Shown here: piece by piece, positions 24,869 through 34,008 of the stretch
How positions within the stretch are numbered: position 1 is the stretch's first letter
Layout: each line of letters begins with the position of its first letter
Assembly (NCBI GenBank): GCA_963839525.1
Contig: CAWIVJ010000005.1
Span: 1 to 64,000 of the forward strand
Direction: 5' to 3'
Length of the DNA: 64,000 nt
Source of the DNA: CAWIVJ01 sp963839525
GTDB taxonomy: Bacteria > Cyanobacteriota > Vampirovibrionia > Gastranaerophilales > Gastranaerophilaceae
Notes under the pieces: generated by a model
Told to the model about the DNA's origin: nothing
Database searches by the model: none
What the model saw: only the letters and a program-made list of their open reading frames with translations
Made by a program: the position numbers and the translations under genes

Positions 24869-26461
24869 TTACCTGAATAAATCATTGATTTTATCTGTAA
24901 TATCCTGAGGATCAAGTTCATTTGTAATTTTATTGATATCTTGAGCTATTTGATATAATTTAGCTGCTTCAATTTTATCATCTTTTATTGTTATTGCTCT
25001 TGCCAAATTAAAATGAGCCAACGCATAATTCGGATTGTACTCAATAGCTCTGGTAAAAAGCTCTATTGCTTGCTGAACCCGACCTAAATCATCAAGATAA
25101 ATTACTCCCAAATTATTATATGCTATATCATAAGTTTTATCGTATTCAATTGCCAGTTCATACTCTTTAATTGCTTCGTCAGTATCACCCTTTCCCCAAT
25201 ATAAAAATCCTAGATTACAGTGAATTTTAGCATTAGTAGACTCAAGTTCCAGTGCACTTCTGTAAACAGCCAGAGCATTCTCATAATCTTCTTTATCATA
25301 AAAAGCACTTCCTAGATTGATATAAATATCAATATCATCCGGCGTTAGAAGATATGCACCCTGATAAGCACTTATCGCAGCATCTAAATCTTTATTATTC
25401 TGCTGATGAACATAGCCCAGAGTTTGAGAAATAATACTTGTCCACTTTTTACTAGGGTTTAAAGTAATTGCGGTTTGGTAATGAGAAATAGCTTCTTTTA
25501 TATCGCCTTTTAAGTAATGAATATTTGCTAAATTAGAATGAAATTCCGGAATCGTCGGTAAAATCAGAATTAATTTTTTATAAACATCTATTGCACTGTC
25601 ATAATCACCCTGTTCTTCGTAAGTTTGGCATAAGTGCCTATATGCAGGAATATTTAAAGAATCTAACCAAATAGCAGCTTTATATTCCGTAATAGCGTCA
25701 TCATATTGACCTAATGAGCGGTAAATATCTCCTAAAAGGCAATATAAAGGAACAAATCCCGGAGCTTCTTCTATAGCTTGAATATAAATGTCTACTGCCT
25801 GACTCAATCCCTTGGTTTGAATTTGATAATAACCTTTCATTAAAATCGGAAAAAATTTCATGTAAGATATCGCCCTTACAACATTTTTTAAAGCCTGTTT
25901 ATCAAGAGGCAATGTTAAAATTGAAAGGATAAGCTCAAGCTTGCTCTTTAAGGAAATTTTTAAATCTCTAAAAGAAGATAATTTATACAAATTATAAAGC
26001 AGAAAATGTGCGCAAGAATTTTTAAACAGTCTGAGTTTTATGGATTTTTTTGCATAAAGTATTGCATCTAAAAATCTGGCTTTTTTTGTATAAGCTTCTG
26101 CTAAAAGATAATAAGCCTTATAATATTTTTCATCCTTTTTAATTGATACATTAAGATAGTTAATTGCTCTATCTAAATCACCTTTAAAAAATTGGGCCTG
26201 ACCTATTTTAAAATAAATTTCAGCAGAGTCCATATATGTTTCAAGAGCTCTCTGATATTCTGTTATAGCTTCATCCACATATTGTGAAGAATTATAAATA
26301 TCTAAATGCCAGGCTAAATATAAATCTCCCAAACGTATATGCAAATCAGCATTTGTCGGGTCTTTTTGCAAACCTATCTGGCAAAGCTCAATAGCTTTTT
26401 GCATATCGCCTTTTTGGGATATTTTACTAATCTTTTTTAACTCTTTTGTTTCTGATTTCAT
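24869..26461 (-). CDS. Tetratricopeptide repeat protein, 530 aa
   Basis: At least ten TPR units of 34 residues are visible, with the usual pattern A.....LG......G....A...Y..A; examples are GDLDRAINYLNVSIKKD, GQYDDAITEYKAAIWLD and GDIKEAISHYQTAITLN. Such proteins are scaffolds that bind partner proteins; no enzyme domain is present. A less regular segment (about 140-215) may be a linker. It follows the PilZ gene by 20 bp and is probably co-transcribed, which suggests a shared role in a c-di-GMP-linked surface or secretion process. That link is inference. Confidence 0.9.
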   Translation of the reverse strand: MKSETKELKKISKISQKGDMQKAIELCQIGLQKDPTNADLHIRLGDLYLAWHLDIYNSSQYVDEAITEYQRALETYMDSAEIYFKIGQAQFFKGDLDRAINYLNVSIKKDEKYYKAYYLLAEAYTKKARFLDAILYAKKSIKLRLFKNSCAHFLLYNLYKLSSFRDLKISLKSKLELILSILTLPLDKQALKNVVRAISYMKFFPILMKGYYQIQTKGLSQAVDIYIQAIEEAPGFVPLYCLLGDIYRSLGQYDDAITEYKAAIWLDSLNIPAYRHLCQTYEEQGDYDSAIDVYKKLILILPTIPEFHSNLANIHYLKGDIKEAISHYQTAITLNPSKKWTSIISQTLGYVHQQNNKDLDAAISAYQGAYLLTPDDIDIYINLGSAFYDKEDYENALAVYRSALELESTNAKIHCNLGFLYWGKGDTDEAIKEYELAIEYDKTYDIAYNNLGVIYLDDLGRVQQAIELFTRAIEYNPNYALAHFNLARAITIKDDKIEAAKLYQIAQDINKITNELDPQDITDKINDLFR

Positions 26462-26481
26462 ACTAAACTTCTTTTCTTTTT

Positions 26482-27087
26482 TTAAGTTGTTCTTCCTAAT
26501 TGGACATCAAAACACTGTTTGATTATTCTGTCTCTTTCTTTTTCTTCTATTTCTATAAAAGATAAAACATATTCATTTTGCGAAATACGGTTATTCTCCA
26601 CTATAATACCTTTAGCTTGAACTGAACGCTCTTCAGGTAAATATAATGTTACTTTTAAAACTTCACCGGAAATCAAATCTCCTTCATAAAAAAACTTTAT
26701 CCCTCCTCCGCTTATATCAATAGTTCGAGTAACTATCTTGCTTTTATTCTCCATTTCAATAAGAATTTTCATTACAAAAGGGACTCTAACATACTCTCTT
26801 CTTTGAATTTGAGTAGCATTTTCAATATATTCTATAACAAATTCCTGCTCATATGGAGAATTTAAAATTACCGCATTAAATACCAGAATTCCTATCGGAG
26901 TAAAAATTTTCACCGGAACTTCATTACCTTCGTCCAAATATTGTGACTGTTCAAAGATTTCTTTAGATATTTCCAGAGAAAGCCTGTCAGGATAAACTGC
27001 TTTAATGAGACAGTTTAATTCTTTTTCATGACCATCTACCGTGTTTACGTATAATTTTACTTTCTGACCTTCTTTTATATTGCTCAT
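26482..27087 (-). CDS. PilZ-domain protein (YcgR-like), c-di-GMP binding
   Basis: 201 residues. The N-terminal half (1-90) resembles a YcgR-N beta domain. The C-terminal half has the two PilZ signature parts: RREYVR with the RxxxR motif (Arg97 and Arg101) after a connecting strand, and DISGGG (124-129) matching D/NxSxxG. Both are the residues that bind cyclic di-GMP, so binding is likely. The protein probably couples the second messenger to motility or surface behaviour; pilT is elsewhere in the window. It is first in a two-gene unit with the TPR protein. Confidence 0.9.
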   Translation of the reverse strand: MSNIKEGQKVKLYVNTVDGHEKELNCLIKAVYPDRLSLEISKEIFEQSQYLDEGNEVPVKIFTPIGILVFNAVILNSPYEQEFVIEYIENATQIQRREYVRVPFVMKILIEMENKSKIVTRTIDISGGGIKFFYEGDLISGEVLKVTLYLPEERSVQAKGIIVENNRISQNEYVLSFIEIEEKERDRIIKQCFDVQLGRTT

Positions 27088-27264
27088 ATATTATATTGTA
27101 AATAATTTTATACAAAAATGCAATAGAACAACTATTTTGCAAAAATTCTTATAAATCTGATTTACAAATTGTAATAAAAATCCTTCAAAAATTTTTATCA
27201 GAAACAAACAAATTACTAAAATATTTTTTATTTCTGTTATAATGTTAGTGAAAGAGGGTTTTTT

Positions 27265-28176
27265 ATGGGTAAAATCTATTTTGTTGATGTTACAAATCGA
27301 GATGGAGTACAAACTTCAAGACTTGCATTGGCAAAGCTGGAAAAAACTATAATAAACCTTATGCTTAACGATATGGGAATAACTCAATCTGAATTTGGTT
27401 TTCCGACAACCCAGCACGAAATTAATTATTTAAATGGAAATCTGGAACTTGTTAGAAAAGGAGTTATTCAAAAAACAAAACTTTCAGGTTGGATGAGGGC
27501 AATATCAAATGATGTAGAACTTTCTTTTAAAAATGTTCCCCACCTTAAAAATATTAATTTATCCCAGTCAACTTCCCAACAAATGATAAACGGAAAATAT
27601 CAAGGGAAAAAGACTCCTGAAGATATTTTAAAAATGACCTGTGAAGCAATTGAATGTGCTGTTTCTAAAGGTGCTGAAATAATAGGTGTAAATGCGGAAG
27701 ATGCCTCAAGAAGTGATTTAGATTACTTGATTAAATACGCAAAAGCGTCTAAAGATTGTGGAGCTAAGCATTTTAGGTACTGCGATACATTAGGCTATGA
27801 TGATCCAAAAACAGCATACGATAGAATTTTTAAAATAGCAAAAGAAACCCAAATGGATATTGAAACCCACTTCCATAATGATTTGGGTATGGCGGTTGCC
27901 TGCTCTGTAACGGGAGCAATTGCGGCTATTGATGCAGGACAAAATGCTTATATAAACACAGCTATTAACGGAATGGGAGAAAGGGCAGGAAATGCCGATC
28001 TGGTTTCGTGTCTTTTAGCTATTTTAAAATCCAGCGGACTTAAAAATAAGTATGAACTCGATCCTCAAATAGATTTAAGTAAAGCTTGGAAGCTTTCAAA
28101 ATATACGGCTTATGCTTTTGGCATTCCCGTACCGGTAAATCAACCTGCTGTAGGGGATAATGCATTTGCTACATGA
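27265..28176 (+). CDS. Homocitrate/isopropylmalate synthase-like enzyme, N-terminal frame (frameshifted)
   Basis: A DRE-TIM barrel acyltransferase. DVTNRDGVQTSR (8-19) matches the D-x-x-R-D-G-x-Q catalytic and metal site, ETHFHNDLGMAVA the metal-binding HxH, and GMGERAGNADL the glycine-rich motif of the NifV/LeuA/homocitrate synthase family, which joins acetyl-CoA to an oxoacid. The frame ends ...GDNAFAT where the family has NAFAHESGIH. An extra A at 28171 causes the stop; without it the protein runs on to 28564. The start follows a TATAAT and GAGGG. No other nitrogenase genes are in the window, so NifV function is not implied. Confidence 0.85.
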   Translation: MGKIYFVDVTNRDGVQTSRLALAKLEKTIINLMLNDMGITQSEFGFPTTQHEINYLNGNLELVRKGVIQKTKLSGWMRAISNDVELSFKNVPHLKNINLSQSTSQQMINGKYQGKKTPEDILKMTCEAIECAVSKGAEIIGVNAEDASRSDLDYLIKYAKASKDCGAKHFRYCDTLGYDDPKTAYDRIFKIAKETQMDIETHFHNDLGMAVACSVTGAIAAIDAGQNAYINTAINGMGERAGNADLVSCLLAILKSSGLKNKYELDPQIDLSKAWKLSKYTAYAFGIPVPVNQPAVGDNAFAT

Positions 28177-28564
28177 GTCAGGAATCCATGCAGACGGAGC
28201 TCTAAAAGACAGAAGAAACTACGAACTTTATGACTTTGAAGAACTTGGACGCGGAGAACCTGAAATAATTGAAACAGGAAGAATGATTACAGTTGGAGAA
28301 TATGGCGGAATCAAAGGATTTAGGGATGTTTATGAAGGACTTGAACTTGAATTTAAAGATGAAGATGAAGCAAGAAATATACTTGAACTTACACGTTACG
28401 CTAACGTTCATACTCAAAAACCTTTAACAGACAGTGAGCTAAAATTTATTTATTATCACCCGGATATAGCAGCCAAAATAATGACCGTTTCACCTTATTA
28501 TGAACCTCAGGGAGCAATAAAAGAACGCATAGAGTCGGACAACTCTTCTCATAAAATTATATAA
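28160..28564 (+). CDS. C-terminal frame of the homocitrate/isopropylmalate synthase-like gene
   Basis: Begins in the overlapping frame with HESGIHADGALKDRRNYE, which follows on from ...NAFA of the upstream frame and matches the second metal-contact region of the family. The remaining 110 residues (EIIETGRMITVGEYGGIKG...) are the usual helical linker and end of the barrel domain; no LeuA-type regulatory domain is present, so the full enzyme would be about 430 residues. The ATG at 28160 is probably not used. Confidence 0.8.
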   Translation: MHLLHESGIHADGALKDRRNYELYDFEELGRGEPEIIETGRMITVGEYGGIKGFRDVYEGLELEFKDEDEARNILELTRYANVHTQKPLTDSELKFIYYHPDIAAKIMTVSPYYEPQGAIKERIESDNSSHKII

Positions 28565-28567
28565 AAA

Positions 28568-29359
28568 TTAATACCAATTGCATGCGTTGTCTTCACATAA
28601 AATTGAATTAAGTTCTGCTATAAAACTTTTTCTGGTCATTTCATAAGTAACAGGGGTTATAGAAACTTTATTGTTTCTAACTGCGGCTATATCTGTTTGG
28701 GCGTCTTCAGGCTCATTAATGAGTTCTCCTGCAAGCCAATAATAAACTTTGCCTCTGGGATCAACTCTCTTTTCATAAGTATCTGTAAACATTTTTCTTC
28801 CAAGTTCAGTGATTGCTACTCCAACAATATCTTCAGGATCAAGGGCAGGAACATTTACATTTAATATTGTTTTTTTAGGAAATTGAAACTCTTTTAATTT
28901 TGGTAAAAGTCCCAAAATAAATTGTGCTGCAAATTTAAAATCTTCCAATTCATACCTTAAACTTGCCAGAGAAACAGCTATACTAGGACAACCTAACATT
29001 GCTCCTTCCATTGCGCAGCTAACCGTTCCCGAATATAAAATATCTGCTCCAAGATTCGGACCATGATTAATTCCTGAAATAACAAGATCAGGTCTTTCTT
29101 CTTCCCTTAGAATAGCATTTATAGCTATTTTAACACAATCTCCTGGAGTTCCTGTCGTAACCCAGCATTTTTTTATACCGTTCTTAGGTTCAAGCTCTTC
29201 AACCCGCAAAGGAGTGTGCAAAGTTAAAGAATGTCCTGCAGCACTTCTTTCCCTGTCGGGAGCAATGACGTAAACATCATGTTCTGCTGCTAGAGTTTCG
29301 GATAACATTTTTATCCCGTTTGCAACCAGACCGTCATCATTGGATATTAATATTTTCAT
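28568..29359 (-). CDS. surE: 5'-nucleotidase SurE
   Basis: 263 residues with the SurE signature NDDGLVANGI at the N-terminus (metal ligands Asp8 and Asp9), PDRERSAAGHSLTL, the SGINHGPNLGADILYSGTV segment, and WVTTGTPGDCVKIA. The enzyme removes phosphate from nucleoside monophosphates and helps in stationary-phase stress. It converges with the synthase gene, with three bases between the stops. The start ATG at 29359 has AAGGAGATT before it. Confidence 0.96.
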   Translation of the reverse strand: MKILISNDDGLVANGIKMLSETLAAEHDVYVIAPDRERSAAGHSLTLHTPLRVEELEPKNGIKKCWVTTGTPGDCVKIAINAILREEERPDLVISGINHGPNLGADILYSGTVSCAMEGAMLGCPSIAVSLASLRYELEDFKFAAQFILGLLPKLKEFQFPKKTILNVNVPALDPEDIVGVAITELGRKMFTDTYEKRVDPRGKVYYWLAGELINEPEDAQTDIAAVRNNKVSITPVTYEMTRKSFIAELNSILCEDNACNWY

Positions 29360-29509
29360 AAATCTCCTTTATGCTACTAAAGCTTGTATAAAACCTTAAA
29401 TAAACTTGGGACAACATTATACCTTCTTATCTTAGCTTAATCAAAAGCTTATAAAAAGCATTGTTAAGAAATATGACAAAAATATAGCTTTTTTATATAA
29501 AATTTAGCA

Positions 29510-29745
29510 ATAAAATATATCAATTTGTTTTTATATATTTATAGAGGACAAAAAAGCTAAAAACTACAAAAAATTAAAGAGAGAACAAAACACGAGAGAA
29601 AAGAGAGAGAAAAAAATTAACACGATAGGATAAAACAAAACTTCAAAAAATTACAAACTACACTTCACACTACACTTCACACTAACGAGGAATGAAAACA
29701 AAGTTTGCATTCCGGAGGCCCACTCAAAAAAGGCCTCTTTTTTTT
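29510..29745 (+). ncRNA. Candidate small RNA or leader region (weak)
   Basis: The 405-bp space 29360-29764 has no long frame. On the plus strand a possible promoter (TGACAA, 16-base spacer, TATAAA ending near 29502) precedes a stretch that is A/G/C-rich and poor in T (about 29530-29700), then two copies of the 12-mer CACTTCACACTA (about 29660-29690), then a clear terminator at 29715-29745. A 19-codon frame starting near 29691 (MKTKFAFRRP...) runs into the terminator. The end points are guesses. Confidence 0.2.
29715..29745 (+). terminator. Rho-independent terminator
   Basis: GAGGCC / GGCCTC arms with an A-rich loop, followed by eight T on the plus strand. No annotated plus-strand gene precedes it, which is why a small RNA is suggested. 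Confidence 0.7.
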
Positions 29746-29764
29746 GCATAAAATTTTATAAGCC

Positions 29765-31000
29765 TTAATTATTCTCTTCTTTAATCATTTTAGCTAAAAT
29801 GGTCTTAGCTTTATTAAGCAGAATATCCTTTTCAGAGTCCAAATCTTTATCGCTGATTCTTACTTCAATATCGGGCTTAATTCCTTTTTTGTTAATATCA
29901 TTACCTAATGGAGTTAAGTATTTTGCTATTGTTAAATTTAAACCGGTTTCGTTGGGCATCGGAATAATTTTCTGAACCATACCTTTTCCGAATGTTTTAG
30001 AACCGACCAACTTTGCTTTATGATAATCTTTTAAAGCCCCTGAAAGTATTTCACTTGCACTTGCAGAAGCTCCGTCTACCAAAACAAGTATAGGTTTATC
30101 TACAACATAATCTGTGCTTTGAGCATAAATATTCTTTTTGTAACCGTTTCTGCCAACAATACTAACCAAATTTCCCTTATTGATAAACATATTTGCTATA
30201 AAAATAGCATTAGGCAATAATCCGCCGGTATTACCTCTTAAATCTATTATAAGTCCTTCTGTTTTATCGGTTTTCTCAAGAGCTGTAATAAATTCATCCG
30301 GAGTCGTTGTACCTATAAAACTTAAAACCTGTATATAACCTATATTTTTATCAACATAACTTTTTACTGTTTTAATTTTTATTTCTTTTCTTTTAATTTC
30401 TTTAGTTATTATTTTTTTATTTCTTAAAACTGTAATTTTAACAACTGTATTTTCAGGACCTCTTACCAGATCTGCCACTTCAAAAATTCTCATTCCTGAA
30501 ATATTTTTGCCGTTAACCCTTATAATTATGTCTCCCTCTTTGAGTTTTGCAAAAAAAGCAGGTGAATTTTCTATTACGTTCACGACATAAGTTTTTCCGT
30601 CAACGGAAGATATATTGACTCCTATTCCTGTAATTTTTGAATTAATTGAGACATTTTGGTCGGCATAACTTTTCTTGTCCAAATATCTTGAATAAGGATC
30701 ATCAAGACTTTCTAACATTGTGTTTATAGCAACATCAGCATCTGCATCCGTTTTAATTTTACCCTCATAATGTTTTTTCCATCTATTCCAGTTTTGACCA
30801 TTTAATTCAGGATCATAAAAAGTTTTATTAATAATTGTCCATGATTTATCAAACAATTTTTGAGAGCTTACTTTTTCTGTATTTAACAAGTCTTCCGTAC
30901 TGGTAAAAGAAGACAATGCAAACCTTCTCATTAAAATTCTATTAAAAATAACCAGAATTAAAACCAGTAATATAAAAATTAAAATTTGTTTTTTATTCAT
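29765..31000 (-). CDS. S41-family C-terminal processing protease (CtpA-like)
   Basis: 411 residues. An N-terminal hydrophobic helix (about 5-20, ILIFILLVLILVIF) anchors it or serves as an export signal. A PDZ domain (about 120-200, with GIGVNISS and ENSPAFFAKLKEGDII) recognises substrate C-termini. The catalytic part has LIIDLRGNTGG, the serine region VDGASASASEIL (nucleophile within 312-316) and the lysine in SKTFGKGMVQ (Lys339), the Ser-Lys dyad of this family. It likely acts in the periplasm on C-terminal ends of proteins. The gene is preceded by a large hairpin terminator. Confidence 0.93.
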   Translation of the reverse strand: MNKKQILIFILLVLILVIFNRILMRRFALSSFTSTEDLLNTEKVSSQKLFDKSWTIINKTFYDPELNGQNWNRWKKHYEGKIKTDADADVAINTMLESLDDPYSRYLDKKSYADQNVSINSKITGIGVNISSVDGKTYVVNVIENSPAFFAKLKEGDIIIRVNGKNISGMRIFEVADLVRGPENTVVKITVLRNKKIITKEIKRKEIKIKTVKSYVDKNIGYIQVLSFIGTTTPDEFITALEKTDKTEGLIIDLRGNTGGLLPNAIFIANMFINKGNLVSIVGRNGYKKNIYAQSTDYVVDKPILVLVDGASASASEILSGALKDYHKAKLVGSKTFGKGMVQKIIPMPNETGLNLTIAKYLTPLGNDINKKGIKPDIEVRISDKDLDSEKDILLNKAKTILAKMIKEENN

Positions 31001-31084
31001 ATTGACTCTTCTCTAAACCTTAATAGTATTTAATACCAACTTGCTTTTTTTTTCAATAACCAATTGTATGAAAGGTTAAGGTAA

Positions 31085-31123
31085 AGAGAAAAAAGGGAAA
31101 GATATTCTTTCCCTTTTTTCTCT
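31085..31123 (-). terminator. Bidirectional terminator before ctpA-like gene
   Basis: An 18-base perfect inverted repeat (AGAGAAAAAAGGGAAAGA) with a three-base loop; the arms themselves carry A or T runs, so it can end transcription of the minus-strand gene that stops at 31144. Confidence 0.75.
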
Positions 31124-31143
31124 AAATTACTGTCAAAATAACC

Positions 31144-31866
31144 TTATAAAGATTCAAAGCCGGGAGACGTCTCGGGTAAATTTTGATATCCGGGATTTGA
31201 GTAAACAGTTTTTTTAACATATTTATTGGTATGATTTCCTCTTTCAAATATTTTTTTCAGAGTGTTTTCTCTTTGAACAAGAGAATCTAAACCAAGCTTA
31301 TAGTCAGGATATAATTCCAGTAATTCGCACCAAACTGCGGCTTCCATAGTCCAAGCATAAGTTTCTTCAGCCAAAGAATTATATTCATCTTGATGCAAAG
31401 ATTCATGAGATAAAAGAGCTGCTATTGCAATTGCCGGAGATGTATTATGTTTTTGGTTTATATAAATATATAATTTTTTGCCTCTTTTCCAACCAAGAGC
31501 ATCGTAATTTGCATAAGTTCTGTTAATTTCACCTAAATCTTTAAATTCGATTTTTATCGGTCTTCCTGTCAAATTATTTCCTAATATAGCTTTTCTTGAA
31601 AAATCTCCAATTGTTCCTTTTAACATATCAAGGGCAACATAAAAGACTTCTTCTTTACCTGCAACCTTGTAATCTTTCTTAATTTCTTCCAAATATTCGG
31701 GTGTATATTTCGCAGGATAAAGAGGGTTAACTTCCTCTATTTGAGCAGTGTTTAATGTATTTTTATCCGGAATTGGAGGTCTATCCAGAGTTATAGCAAA
31801 AACGGGATTAATAACGATACCCAAAAAAGTCGATACTAATACTTTCACAATACATTTTTTCTTCAT
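31144..31866 (-). CDS. Secreted HExxH metallopeptidase-like protein
   Basis: 240 residues with a signal peptide (MKKKCIVKVLVSTFLGIVINPVFA, cut about residue 24, given only by its position). The core has AALLSHESLHQDE, an HESLH zinc-binding motif, followed by AEETYAW, in which a Glu 8-12 residues later is a likely third ligand. So a secreted zinc peptidase is probable, though I cannot place it in a named family. The C-terminal 40 residues (YVKKTVYSNPGYQNLPE) are Pro/Tyr/Asn-rich. The start has GGGGATTTT. A hairpin terminator follows. Confidence 0.7.
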   Translation of the reverse strand: MKKKCIVKVLVSTFLGIVINPVFAITLDRPPIPDKNTLNTAQIEEVNPLYPAKYTPEYLEEIKKDYKVAGKEEVFYVALDMLKGTIGDFSRKAILGNNLTGRPIKIEFKDLGEINRTYANYDALGWKRGKKLYIYINQKHNTSPAIAIAALLSHESLHQDEYNSLAEETYAWTMEAAVWCELLELYPDYKLGLDSLVQRENTLKKIFERGNHTNKYVKKTVYSNPGYQNLPETSPGFESL

Positions 31867-32049
31867 AAAATCCCCTTTTTCTTTTGCTATCTTACTCTTA
31901 ATGCAATAAAGTAAAAATTAATTTTGCTTTTAATCTATTTATCGCTAAAATGCACATGCTAAAACTATAGCACCTTTTTATTTTAAGGACAAATTCTTAC
32001 TTGTCAAAAAAAATTTTGGGGTCAAAGAAGAGTGTTAATGGTAATTTTA

Positions 32050-32568
32050 TTATAATTTATTATAAAATACAATTTTATTTTCATCCAAACGGATATTATG
32101 ATTTGGGTGAGGAACTGAATCTTCGCTTGGGTAACCTACCGGAAGAAGAGCAACCGGAATAATATTATCAGGCAATTCAAATGCAGACTTTATTGCAACA
32201 GAATCAAAAGAACCTACCCAGACAGTTCCAAGCCCAATATTAGCAATTTCAAGCATCATATGAGTTGTGACAATACTCGCGTCAATTTCTCCGCTATCTT
32301 TAGAATCGTACTTTCTTTTCCAGCTTACAGAATTATCGTAGCAAATAAGAATAGCTAAAAGAGCATTAAAGTGGTAAGGAGTGCAATTTCTCAATTTATT
32401 CAAAGCTTCTTCATCATTAAGTACAAAAATCCTTTGCGGCTGAAGATTGCAAGCAGTAGGCGCAAGCCTTCCGGCTTCTAAAATTAAATTGATTTTTTCT
32501 GCTTCAACTTTCTTATCTTTAAAGCTTCTAACAGAATATCTTTCTTTTACTAATTTTAAAAAATCCAT
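32050..32568 (-). CDS. Nitroreductase-family FMN protein
   Basis: 172 residues. RYSVRSF near the N-terminus and AGRLAPTACNLQP are the FMN-binding and Ser/Arg contacts of the nitroreductase fold; GLGTVWVGSF and ALLPVGYPSED are the late flavin-contact motifs. Expected role: NAD(P)H-dependent reduction of quinones, flavins or nitro compounds; the natural substrate cannot be told. It is a short single-domain form, a homodimer in known cases. The start follows GGAAATTTTAAT. Confidence 0.9.
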   Translation of the reverse strand: MDFLKLVKERYSVRSFKDKKVEAEKINLILEAGRLAPTACNLQPQRIFVLNDEEALNKLRNCTPYHFNALLAILICYDNSVSWKRKYDSKDSGEIDASIVTTHMMLEIANIGLGTVWVGSFDSVAIKSAFELPDNIIPVALLPVGYPSEDSVPHPNHNIRLDENKIVFYNKL

Positions 32569-32619
32569 ATTAAAATTTCCAAACTTATAAATTTATTGTA
32601 AATTCTAATTCATAAATTT

Positions 32620-33042
32620 CTAACTGCCTTTCACATTAGTTTTAATTATTTCAGAAATCCAGGGAAGATAACTATACTTACCTTGCAGGCTGGTTATAAC
32701 CAGATACATTATAAGCGCATAAACTAATGTTTGAATTAAAGAAAATCCAAAAAACATAGGAGCATTTAAGTAAAACGTTAATTGCAATACTAACTGGTTT
32801 ACAAACGGAATTACACTTAAAATATTCATAATCAATCCTATAAAAGCACTTAATAAAAAATATGCAATTGATATGAATATTGATTGAAATACGTGATATT
32901 TTAAATATGGTCTGAGAGAGCTTTTAGTAAAAATTCCCAGTAAAATCCACAAAAAGCCAACAAATCCAAAAGTTATGTAGCTTAATGACGCAATTAATTT
33001 TTCCAATAATAAAGGTTCATTTTGTAAGTCTTTTTTTTGCAT
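32620..33042 (-). CDS. Small four-helix membrane protein (Tic20/DUF4870-like)
   Basis: 140 residues with about four hydrophobic segments (ITFGFVGFLWILLGIF, IFISIAYFLLSAFIGLIM, LQLTFYLNAPMFFGFSLI, LVYALIMYLVITSL) and basic loops. The order of helices and the conserved-looking LRPYLKYHVFQS resemble the Tic20/DUF4870 type found in Cyanobacteria and Firmicutes, but I am not certain. It follows the TPR gene by three bases, so the two are co-transcribed; a role at the membrane together with the TPR scaffold is possible. Confidence 0.6.
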   Translation of the reverse strand: MQKKDLQNEPLLLEKLIASLSYITFGFVGFLWILLGIFTKSSLRPYLKYHVFQSIFISIAYFLLSAFIGLIMNILSVIPFVNQLVLQLTFYLNAPMFFGFSLIQTLVYALIMYLVITSLQGKYSYLPWISEIIKTNVKGS

Positions 33043-33045
33043 AAT

Positions 33046-34008
33046 TTAATTTTCTTTCTTATCTATGTATTCATCCAAAACTTGAAGATAAACGAGCTTA
33101 TACTCATCATTTTCCGGTGCTATTTTAATTCCGTTTCTGTAAGAAGCTAAAGCTTTTTCAATATTATTTTGCATGTAGTAAGCATTCCCCTGAGACACAT
33201 GTATACTAGCATTTTTGTAATTCATTTTCAAGACTTTATCATATTGTTCCTGAGCTAAGTCAAGTTGCCCCAAATCATGGTGCAAATAACCGAGAAAAAT
33301 ATAAGCATTTTCATTTTCAGGTTTTTCTTCAATAGCTTTATTATATAATTCTACGGCTTTATCAAAATTTCCAAAGTGACTTTGTGAGATTGCATAAGAA
33401 ATATAAACTTTATAATTTTCTCCGGGTATTTTTAAAGCTTTTTCATAATGTTCAAAAGCCTCCTCTTTTTTATCCATTAATGCGAAAGTTTTTCCTGCAT
33501 AGACAGCTACTTCTTTATTTTCAGGGTAAAGTTCTACAATTCTTTTATAATGAATCAGGGCTTTTTCATACTCATAAAATTTTAAGTAAATTTTTCCCAA
33601 ACCAAGGTTAGCAAGCACATTATCTTTATCTATATTTAAAACTTTTTTGTAATAAATTTCTGCTTCAGGATAATTTTCAAAATCACAAAATAATTGAGAC
33701 ATTGCATTATAAATATCTTTAACTGAAGACGTTAAATCAAGAGCACGGTTGTAATAATGCAATGATTTTGAAAAATTTTTCAACTCGGCATATACATTTC
33801 CCATATTAAAGAAAACAGCATAATTGAGGGGATCCAGTTCTTCAGCTTGTTTATAATAAGAAAAAGCTTTTCTGTAATCTTTTTTATAAAACCACAAACT
33901 GCCTATATTTATCAACCCAAGAACATCTTTCGGGTTTATATCCAATAATCCTTCATAAGTTGAAATCATGTTGTCAAATTTGGAATCCATCCCGTATAAA
34001 TTTGCCAA
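33046..34008 (-). CDS. TPR protein (N-terminus displaced by a frameshift)
   Basis: 320 residues of about eight 34-residue TPR units (for example DLGQLDLAQEQYDKVLKMN and NNIEKALASYRNGIKIAPEN). An upstream frame, with ATG at 34094, reads MDNKELETKIKETILAIAKE... to YHV. One T added to the run at 34007-34009 joins it to LANLYGMDSKFDNMIST, so the true protein probably starts at 34094 and is about 349 residues. The ATG at 34008 lacks a good ribosome site. TPR scaffold; partner unknown; linked with the membrane protein that follows. Confidence 0.8.
   Translation of the reverse strand: MANLYGMDSKFDNMISTYEGLLDINPKDVLGLINIGSLWFYKKDYRKAFSYYKQAEELDPLNYAVFFNMGNVYAELKNFSKSLHYYNRALDLTSSVKDIYNAMSQLFCDFENYPEAEIYYKKVLNIDKDNVLANLGLGKIYLKFYEYEKALIHYKRIVELYPENKEVAVYAGKTFALMDKKEEAFEHYEKALKIPGENYKVYISYAISQSHFGNFDKAVELYNKAIEEKPENENAYIFLGYLHHDLGQLDLAQEQYDKVLKMNYKNASIHVSQGNAYYMQNNIEKALASYRNGIKIAPENDEYKLVYLQVLDEYIDKKEN

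Noticed and set aside
27091..27312. Minus-strand 73-aa frame upstream of the PilZ gene
   Set aside because: AT-rich, no ribosome site, overlaps the promoter and start of the plus-strand synthase gene.
27265..28564. Nitrogenase NifV
   Set aside because: The enzyme is in the NifV/LeuA family but no other nif genes are present and the gene is frameshifted.
29691..29750. 19-codon frame MKTKFAFRRP...
   Set aside because: Ribosome site (GAGG) is one base from the ATG and the frame runs through a terminator.
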